A stretch of DNA of 64,000 nt from an uncultured Bacilli bacterium (lineage in GTDB: Bacteria; Bacillota_I; Bacilli_A; RFN20; CAG-288): the NCBI GenBank assembly GCA_934725685.1, contig CAKVBX010000005.1, forward strand, positions 8,157-72,156, read 5' to 3'. The notes beneath the pieces are model-generated. The model saw only the letters and a list, made by a program, of their open reading frames with translations, was not told the DNA's origin and made no database searches. This document shows, piece by piece, positions 57,942 to 64,000 of this stretch (the stretch's first letter is position 1; every line of letters starts with the position of its first letter). Position numbers and translations under genes: made by a program.

Positions 57942-59819
57942 TTATCGCCCTCCAGGACCGCCACCCGGTCCTCCTGGCCGTTGTCCGTTACCTCCGGTCT
58001 CACCGGTTAATCCTTTGACGATGTCGAGTGTGGTGACGTCCTCCCCTCCGGTTCCTAGAACGGAACCTGTATAGAAGTTGTTGATGTAATTGCCCTGTTT
58101 TTCGATTCCCTTCTTTATGGTTAGAGTCTTTCCGGTCTCCAAGTCTGGAGTAGAGAGAATAACCTGAAGATTATTCATCTGTTTGGGTAAGATTGCACTG
58201 TACTCCATGCTTCCGACAAAGAGGGAAACGGCATCCCCTTGCTGATAGGAACCGATAGTTGCAATTGCCGCATTGACCGACGTTGTGTCTGGCACTTCGT
58301 TCATGCCAGCGACTGCCATGGCGAAGATGAGCCCACCGGTGTGCGTGAACGTGTCGTCGAAGTCTAAAGCACCATTTCCGCCGTTGGAAGGGCCGAAGAC
58401 AAAAAGCTCTCCGCCGTCCATCGTGATGGTTCCGTTAGAATCGATTCCGTCCCCTTCTGCATTGACATAGACGGTTGCAAATTCATGGAAGTTCATGGAA
58501 GGAGATGACTCCGTGTCTGTGGTCGCGTTGATGCCGTCATCCGAACTGACGATATAGGTATGACCATCATAGAAGTCGATGCTCTCTCCCTGGATACCTT
58601 CATAGGAAGCGAAAATCTTGATCCGGAAATCTTCATTCTTCTGCGTTGTGGTCTCACTTCCTAAAAGAACTTTTCCGTCGGAATTGATGGCCTGATCCTT
58701 GCAGGAGAATACGAAATCTCCGTCGAGTAACGTGACGCTTTCGTCTCCCGATAACGAGTCGTCATCGGTATCGAAGTAGAAGTCTCCGCCTTTGATGAGG
58801 AGGGAACCATCGGTCTTGAAACCTTTGCATTTCTGGGTGAGATAATATCGTGTGCTATATCGCCCCATCTCATCGGTTCCGATTTTTACGTATTCACCAT
58901 TCTTGAGAATGTATTTGCTGTCCTCATAGAGACTTCCGTCTGTGTCGAGTGTTTTGTCATATTGTGTATAAGCACCGGTAGTTTTCACGTTCGCTATGAC
59001 ATTGTCAATCTCTATGGCGGTGAGAACATCGATGGCATCACCTTTTGTGTCGGAAATCAGGGTGGCATCCTTTAGGGTGACGCCTCCCTCTTTCGAGTGA
59101 ATGCCGTCTTTTTCAGAGACGAGGGATAGCTTGGCTCCTTCGACACTAAGTCCGGCTTTTGTATTGATTGCATGGGAATTGCTCTCCGATACAATCAGGT
59201 GTGTCTCTTTGATTTGGATTCCCTTAGCGGCCTGAAGTGCGACACCGGAATCGACATCATCTGTGGAGAGACCTTTCCCTTTGATACGGAGAAATCCCTG
59301 TCCTTCCATGGAAAGCGGGACCTTCTTGACTAAAATTGCGGCTTCTTCTGTGTTTTTCTCACTGTCTTGGAGCGTATTCTCTGTTCCGGATGCAATGTGA
59401 AGCGTGAAGGAATTCGCATTCTTGACGGATAGGGCAGGTCCATGATTGGAAGCAATGTTGGCACCGGAAAGAATCAGGGTGACGGATTCCGTGGAATTGA
59501 CCGTGACAGTAAGGTCCGAATTATCTCCGGTAAGAAGATAAGTGCCCCCTTCTGTCAGGGTAAGGTCATCGCTGAGGGAGGAAATGTCTTTGACCGTGGC
59601 ATCAGGGAAGGTCTCCTTTTCCTGGGAGGATAAATCATCCTCGAAGGATAATGTCTCCTCCTGGAACGTGTCCACCGAGTTGGAATAGGAACCATCGGTG
59701 ACATTTCCAGTTGTGTTCTCACTTTCCGAACTCTTTCCCGTAGCGGAATCGTCTTTGCCTCCGCTGCATCCTGTAAGAAGGAGCAGTGTTAAGAGTGTGG
59801 TGATTACTTTCTTTTTCAT
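57942..59819 (-). CDS. Carbohydrate-binding beta-helix lipoprotein (Cthe_2159-like)
   Basis: 625 residues. Lipoprotein signal ending at TGC (C18), an acidic Ser/Thr linker, then many short repeats of right-handed beta-helix character (GGTYLLTG, SVTLILSGANI, NSHAINTKAGLSVEGAKLSLVSEKDGIHSKEGG, DDGINATTDTE, GDGIDSNGTITMDGGELFVFG). This is the pattern of the Cthe_2159 family, whose founding member binds acidic polysaccharides and calcium. The C-terminus is a Gly/Pro tail (QRPGGPGGGPGGR). It may bind pectin-like polymers or cell-wall material on the surface; the substrate is not readable. Transcribed alone. Confidence 0.8.
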   Translation of the reverse strand: MKKKVITTLLTLLLLTGCSGGKDDSATGKSSESENTTGNVTDGSYSNSVDTFQEETLSFEDDLSSQEKETFPDATVKDISSLSDDLTLTEGGTYLLTGDNSDLTVTVNSTESVTLILSGANIASNHGPALSVKNANSFTLHIASGTENTLQDSEKNTEEAAILVKKVPLSMEGQGFLRIKGKGLSTDDVDSGVALQAAKGIQIKETHLIVSESNSHAINTKAGLSVEGAKLSLVSEKDGIHSKEGGVTLKDATLISDTKGDAIDVLTAIEIDNVIANVKTTGAYTQYDKTLDTDGSLYEDSKYILKNGEYVKIGTDEMGRYSTRYYLTQKCKGFKTDGSLLIKGGDFYFDTDDDSLSGDESVTLLDGDFVFSCKDQAINSDGKVLLGSETTTQKNEDFRIKIFASYEGIQGESIDFYDGHTYIVSSDDGINATTDTESSPSMNFHEFATVYVNAEGDGIDSNGTITMDGGELFVFGPSNGGNGALDFDDTFTHTGGLIFAMAVAGMNEVPDTTSVNAAIATIGSYQQGDAVSLFVGSMEYSAILPKQMNNLQVILSTPDLETGKTLTIKKGIEKQGNYINNFYTGSVLGTGGEDVTTLDIVKGLTGETGGNGQRPGGPGGGPGGR

Positions 59820-59973
59820 AGAAGGTATTCTCCTTTCTTTTTTGAATTGATGGCACCATCATAATGGTTTATGCCAGAAAACGAAAAGCGAAAATGAAAG
59901 GGTTATTTTCATTTTCATAGAAGGAATCGTTTATTTTCATTATTTTCTTAGTAATTCTAGTACATTAATTTTC

Positions 59974-60004
59974 GTTCTATATATATAATAAATATATATA
60001 GAAC
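59974..60004. repeat. 13-bp perfect inverted repeat over the addB promoter
   Basis: GTTCTATATATAT and ATATATATAGAAC separated by AATAA. A TATAAT -10 box (59984-59989) lies at its centre, 36 bases before the addB ATG. It looks like a repressor site over the -10; there is no G/C-rich stem or T-run, so it is not a terminator. Confidence 0.6.
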
Positions 60005-60024
60005 AGAAGTGGAGGAATAGAAGG

Positions 60025-62514
60025 ATGAAAAATTTCAACATTTCCGACATAAATGGTGCAATTATTATTACCAGGCATGAATATTTCCCGATGATTTATC
60101 AGTGGAAAAACACAATTGGTGAAACCGGTTTCCGACTGATGGATAAAGAAGAAGTCTTTGATTTGCTGTCATTTACCTGTACTACAGACCCGATTCCCTA
60201 TCTCATACAGCACAAGCATTTCGACTACACGACGTCCAAGGAATATCTCCGCCTGCTTCGGGTGGGTGATTATAGTAAGAATGCCTTCCTGTCCTCTCTA
60301 TATGTAGAACTGAAGGAACGCTTCTTTTTCTATGATGACTTGGGTATGGCCGAATTCCAGAACAGGAAGGTCTATCTCCTTGAACTTCCACACAATACCG
60401 AAGTCCGGGGTATACTTACCAGAAATGGAATCTCCTATACGGAATTGTCTTTTGACGATCTCGGCTTGGAGAAGGTGACGGATGCCGAGAATCTTCCCCT
60501 TTCCGTTCCGATTCAGTATTTTCAGAACCGCTTCGAACAGTTTTTCACTGTGTTCTCACGATTGAGAAGACGGGTGATTGACCATCCGGAGGAAAAAAAC
60601 AAAATCCGTGTTCTTGTCAAAGATGACACCGAGCGTTTCTACTTTGGAAATTTTTCCGAGATTTTTGCTCTTCCAGTCGCATTCTCTTCGAAAGTCCCCT
60701 ATTTTTCCGGGGACGATGTGCTTGAAGCAGTGCGCAAAATCTATCAGAACCGATCCTTTGTCCTCACGGAAGAAGACAAAGAGAAGAAGAGCCTCTCCAC
60801 TCTGATGGAGGTTATCGACAAATATCATCTGCCGGAATTGGATTTTGATTTTGCCTATTCCAATCTTCTCGAAATTCTCTCATCTCTTTCAAGATGGCTC
60901 TCTGAAGAGGGAGGCGGAATCACCTTCACGACCGACTTCGTCTTTGACAGGAATCAGCTTGTCTATGTTCTCGATTTCGATTTCGGTCTTTTCTATGAGG
61001 AAAGCAAGAACAAGACAGCCCTATCCGATGAGGAGAGAAAGGCGATCTCCGTTTCCACTTCGTATGAACAGACTGAAGCGGAGGCCCATTTCAAGAGCAA
61101 TTATCTCTTCTATAACCATATCGTTCTTCTCTCTCGGGTGACGCAGCATCTCGACGACCATCTCTTCGATTCCCAGTTCATCGATGACTATTCCTGGAAA
61201 AATTATATAAAGAAAGTGAGACTGTCCGATCTTTCCTGTCAGGACGGTGCATTTACATCCACGGCAAGGAAAATCGACTTGGTCTATCAGAACGACCGTC
61301 TCTTCAGGAAAAACAAGAGTCCGGAACTTGACTGGTACGATCCTTCGTATAACGGAATTTCCAATTATCGGCCGAAAAAAAGTAAATACTCCATAACGGC
61401 GGTCGAAAATTATGTTGCCTGCCCGTTTTCCTATCTCATGAAGGAAATCCTGCCGCTTGATATCGACGATTATCACCGACGGTGGTTCGGAACGATGGTT
61501 CATTCCATGCTCGAGGAGTTCTATCACCCCGGATATGAACTCGATAAGGCATGGGAAAAAGGGATGGAGACCTATCGGAAGGAAGTAGAGAAAGTGGGGA
61601 TGGCGTTCACCCCCAAAGAAGAAGTCTACCTTGCGATTGCAAAACCATGGCTTACGATTGTTCTTCGTTTGCTGATGAACGAGAATAGAGAAATCGGTCA
61701 CTACCCGAATAATGAGGACTATGAACGGAAATTTGAAATCACACTTCACGATGAAAACGGAAAGGAATATCCCTTTGTCGGTACCATCGACAAACTTTTG
61801 ACGACTACAACAGGAAAAGCGAACTATGTCACCATCCTCGATTATAAGACCGGCGCGGAGGAATTCAGCCCGTATTTTTGTTTCCTAGGAAAAGGCATTC
61901 AGCTTCCGATCTACTGCTATGCCCTGAAGGAACATCCGGAATTATTGCCTTCCGATAACTTTTCCTTCGGTGGCTTTGCCATCCAGCACATCTACCCAAC
62001 AAGCTTTGCAGAAGGCTTTATAAAAAACTACGTCATGACTGAGGAAGCCCTCACTAAGACTCTGACGGCGAAAGGGGGACTGGTGAAGAACGATGAGGAA
62101 TACATTCGTTCTCTCAATCTCGATTATGTTCCGAATCAAAAAGAGAAAGGAAAGGGAAAAGGAAAAAGTGGCGAAAATCCTCCTACCTTCTTCTCCTTCA
62201 ATATGGAGGAAAAGGACGGGAAATATTACCTCATGGCAGGGGCGAGAAAGCCGGAAAAATATTGTTTTCCTCTCGAAAGTCTGATCAAGGATTCCATTGA
62301 TGTCTGCATCAGGACAGTGAATGCAATCCAACAGGCGGAATTCCCAATTGCTCCGATGCTGAAAAATCCCAAAGGGAAGAACACTGGTGACAACGCCTGC
62401 AAATATTGCCATTATAAGGACGTTTGTTTCCACCGGAAACAGGATGTCGCCTCGACCAGAAATGCCGTACTTGCGCATAACGAACCTTATCGCCTGAAAG
62501 GAGAAACAGAATGA
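60025..62514 (+). CDS. addB: AddB/RexB-like nuclease subunit of the helicase-nuclease
   Basis: 829 residues, shorter than B. subtilis AddB (about 1,160). The N-terminal two-thirds is a degenerate helicase-like region with no Walker A, as in RexB. The C-terminal third is a PD-(D/E)XK nuclease: HSMLEEF, YPFVGTIDKL with Asp, ILDYKTGAE with the D and K of the motif, and QLPIYCYAL. Four cysteines fit the AddB iron-sulfur cluster: one in NYVACPFSYL at the start of the nuclease domain and CKYCHYKDVC near the end. A Lys/Gly-rich insert (KEKGKGKGKSG) lies before the last block. It overlaps addA by 4 bases. Together they process double-strand breaks for recombination. Confidence 0.85.
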   Translation: MKNFNISDINGAIIITRHEYFPMIYQWKNTIGETGFRLMDKEEVFDLLSFTCTTDPIPYLIQHKHFDYTTSKEYLRLLRVGDYSKNAFLSSLYVELKERFFFYDDLGMAEFQNRKVYLLELPHNTEVRGILTRNGISYTELSFDDLGLEKVTDAENLPLSVPIQYFQNRFEQFFTVFSRLRRRVIDHPEEKNKIRVLVKDDTERFYFGNFSEIFALPVAFSSKVPYFSGDDVLEAVRKIYQNRSFVLTEEDKEKKSLSTLMEVIDKYHLPELDFDFAYSNLLEILSSLSRWLSEEGGGITFTTDFVFDRNQLVYVLDFDFGLFYEESKNKTALSDEERKAISVSTSYEQTEAEAHFKSNYLFYNHIVLLSRVTQHLDDHLFDSQFIDDYSWKNYIKKVRLSDLSCQDGAFTSTARKIDLVYQNDRLFRKNKSPELDWYDPSYNGISNYRPKKSKYSITAVENYVACPFSYLMKEILPLDIDDYHRRWFGTMVHSMLEEFYHPGYELDKAWEKGMETYRKEVEKVGMAFTPKEEVYLAIAKPWLTIVLRLLMNENREIGHYPNNEDYERKFEITLHDENGKEYPFVGTIDKLLTTTTGKANYVTILDYKTGAEEFSPYFCFLGKGIQLPIYCYALKEHPELLPSDNFSFGGFAIQHIYPTSFAEGFIKNYVMTEEALTKTLTAKGGLVKNDEEYIRSLNLDYVPNQKEKGKGKGKSGENPPTFFSFNMEEKDGKYYLMAGARKPEKYCFPLESLIKDSIDVCIRTVNAIQQAEFPIAPMLKNPKGKNTGDNACKYCHYKDVCFHRKQDVASTRNAVLAHNEPYRLKGETE

Positions 62515-63998
62515 GCGGACCGAATAAAGAACAGCAGCGTGCTATCGATGCAACGAGCATGGAAGATGTCGTTATCTCAGCTGGGGCCGGCTCCGGAAAG
62601 ACTTTTACGCTTTCCATGAAAATCTATGAGATGGTGAAACGTGGCGAAATCCTGCCGAGTCAGCTTCTCGTTCTCACGTTTACGGATAATGCCGCCCATG
62701 AGATGAAGGAGAGAATCCTGAAACGCTTCAAGGAGAATAACTCTCCCTATGCCAGTGAGATGATATCCAGCCATGTCCAGACATTTGATTCCTTTGCCTT
62801 ATATCTCGTCACGAAATATGCCGGCCGACTTTCTCTTTCCAGTCCCATCAATATCCTTCCGAAAGACATTCTCGAAAGCAAGCAATCTGAATTCCTCGAG
62901 GAAGTCTTCGAAGAACATTATCAGAACGACAAAGAGCGGATGGCGAGAGTCCTTTCAAAATACAATCTTCAGGATGATTCGAATACCGAGAAGGTTGTCC
63001 GTTCCCTCTATAAAAATCTTGATTCTATGCTTCCGAAAAGAAGAAAGGAATTCATCGAACATTATGAGGAGCGATATCTATCAAAGACCTTCTATCATCA
63101 GTTGAGGGAAGAGGCGTTTGCACAACACCGCACAAATGTGAGCGCATCGCTCCGCTATGCCGAATATCTCCATGCCCACGAGGATGCCTACCTTGAAGAT
63201 CCGGCATCCTGTCAGAGCGATTTTTACATGCTGAAGACCAAGGCGCTCTTTGAACAGGGAATCGAGAACTTGTCTTTCAAACACGAAGGAATGGAAAAGC
63301 TCACCTTGGATATCCAAACGGCTCTCCGGAATCAGGATTTAACCTTCTTTGCTGCTCTTCCTTCTCAGTTTGCTCCTTATTTTGCCAAAAAGAAGAACAA
63401 AAAGAAAGGGAGGGAAGAAGAGGAAAAGCCAGTCTCTACTCCAGTGAAAAGCTATCTCAAATACCATCTTCCTTTGCCTTCCCTCTTTGCGATGACGGAA
63501 GAAGAAGGGTATGAGCGATTGCTCCGCCAGAAAGAAGACATCCTATTCCTTCTCGAACTAGAAGAAGAGATGAGGGGGAAAATCGAAGCTTACGAGAAGA
63601 GGACGAATTCCTATCCCTTTGCTGCGATTTCCAATATGGCACTCTCTTTGCTTGAAGAGGACCAGTATCAGGATTGCGCTGAAGAAATCCGTGAACAGTT
63701 CCGTTTTGTGATGATTGACGAATATCAGGACACCAACGATCTTCAGGAGGCGTTCATTGCCGGTCTGATGAGGGAAAGGAAGGATGGCGGAAGAGCACAT
63801 CTCTTCTGCGTCGGAGACGCCAAACAGTCGATTTACGGTTTCCGCAACTCCAACGTTGCTCTCTTCAACCGCCGCATCGAGGAATATTCTTCCGGAAAAC
63901 CAAATCAGTCCGTCATCGCCATGAATACCAATTACCGCTCCGAGCGGGCAGTCCTCGATGACATCAATTATCTCTTCGATTCCTACATGACCTTATAA
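62511..63998 (+). CDS. addA: AddA helicase, N-terminal part; frame ends early at the window edge
   Basis: 495 residues of a UvrD-like helicase. Walker A SAGAGSGKT at 24-31, LTFTDNAAHEMKERI, Walker B VMIDEYQDTNDLQ, motif III VGDAKQSIYGFRNSN and motif IV NTNYRSERAVLDDIN are present. A TAA at 63996-63998 then stops the frame 15 codons after motif IV, whereas AddA normally runs to about 1,200 residues with helicase motifs V-VI and a nuclease domain. Only two bases of sequence remain, so it cannot be decided whether this is a nonsense mutation, a one-base sequencing or assembly error, or a genuine split. It overlaps addB by 4 bases. A Lys/Glu-rich insert lies at about 289-305. Confidence 0.8.
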   Translation: MSGPNKEQQRAIDATSMEDVVISAGAGSGKTFTLSMKIYEMVKRGEILPSQLLVLTFTDNAAHEMKERILKRFKENNSPYASEMISSHVQTFDSFALYLVTKYAGRLSLSSPINILPKDILESKQSEFLEEVFEEHYQNDKERMARVLSKYNLQDDSNTEKVVRSLYKNLDSMLPKRRKEFIEHYEERYLSKTFYHQLREEAFAQHRTNVSASLRYAEYLHAHEDAYLEDPASCQSDFYMLKTKALFEQGIENLSFKHEGMEKLTLDIQTALRNQDLTFFAALPSQFAPYFAKKKNKKKGREEEEKPVSTPVKSYLKYHLPLPSLFAMTEEEGYERLLRQKEDILFLLELEEEMRGKIEAYEKRTNSYPFAAISNMALSLLEEDQYQDCAEEIREQFRFVMIDEYQDTNDLQEAFIAGLMRERKDGGRAHLFCVGDAKQSIYGFRNSNVALFNRRIEEYSSGKPNQSVIAMNTNYRSERAVLDDINYLFDSYMTL

Positions 63999-64000
63999 CA

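Noticed and set aside
59974..60004. AT-rich palindrome as a terminator of the beta-helix gene
   Set aside because: It is upstream of both divergent genes and has no G/C stem or T-run.
62130..62175. A/G-rich repetitive stretch in addB as a possible tandem repeat or frameshift site
   Set aside because: The frame continues cleanly into the cysteine-cluster block; it only encodes a Lys/Gly-rich insert.
1..64000. CRISPR arrays, tRNA/rRNA genes, insertion sequences and prophage
   Set aside because: No regularly spaced repeats, cloverleaf with CCA-type ends, transposase motifs or phage gene blocks were recognised by reading; a dedicated tRNA and repeat search was not possible here.

Overview
The window looks like a chromosomal segment of an anaerobic, Gram-positive-type bacterium of the Bacillota (Bacilli / Erysipelotrichales-like gut lineages are the best guess; the exact taxon cannot be fixed from this sequence alone). 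Reasons: many short type II lipoprotein signals ending in Ala/Ser/Thr/Gly-Cys, AGGAGG-type ribosome sites, a B. subtilis-like holA/rpsT convergent pair, RNase J, AddA/AddB, an FprA flavodiiron protein, a glycyl radical enzyme with its activase, and a single shared-type sugar ABC ATPase. TGA is used as a stop (many ATGA gene overlaps) and Trp is TGG, so this is not a mollicute code.

Layout. 1-2.9 kb: end of an FAD-dependent reductase followed by the two subunits of an aconitase-X type dehydratase and a small zinc-ribbon membrane protein. 2.9-9 kb: housekeeping genes (phosphoglycerate mutase, cyclophilin, DNA polymerase III delta, ribosomal protein S20, deoxyribose-phosphate aldolase, an RNase J with altered metal ligands). 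9.1-11.9 kb: agmatine catabolism (aguA, aguB) overlapped with exoA. 12-14.6 kb: DJ-1 protein, CvpA-like membrane protein and a uridine-kinase/CYTH fusion. 14.6-17 kb: YjjI/YjjW glycyl radical pair. 17.2-22.4 kb: a complete nucleoside ABC transporter (lipoprotein, double ATPase, two permeases) preceded by an aptamer that matches the purine riboswitch fold. 22.7-26.1 kb: fructose-bisphosphate aldolase, YbaK, Fmt, a CmpB-like membrane protein.

26.2-40.2 kb is surface and carbohydrate territory: an M6-type lipoprotein protease, an esterase-like lipoprotein, two small unknown lipoproteins, and a maltodextrin locus read leftward: malQ, binding protein, two permeases, GH13 amylase lipoprotein, and a sugar ABC ATPase carrying an unusual C-terminal extension of about 470 residues with a 220-residue coiled coil. 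Malto-oligosaccharides would be cut outside by the lipoprotein amylase, captured and imported by MalEFG, energised by the extended ATPase, and processed by MalQ.

40.2-54 kb: a cysteine-cluster protein, a divergent ClC family protein, a DUF1275 protein, a membrane-anchored methyltransferase, two large related lipoproteins, FprA, GDPD and an MFS transporter. 54-64 kb: HAD phosphatase, PepC, a flavin-reductase-like protein, DegV, a beta-helix lipoprotein, and addB-addA, where the addA frame closes with a stop two bases before the window ends, long before the family's normal end.

The best candidates for something undescribed are the extended sugar ABC ATPase, the UK-CYTH fusion, the degenerate RNase J, the paired lipoproteins with a shared C-terminal domain, and several palindromic operator-like sites. 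No rRNA, tRNA, CRISPR array, insertion sequence or prophage was recognised.
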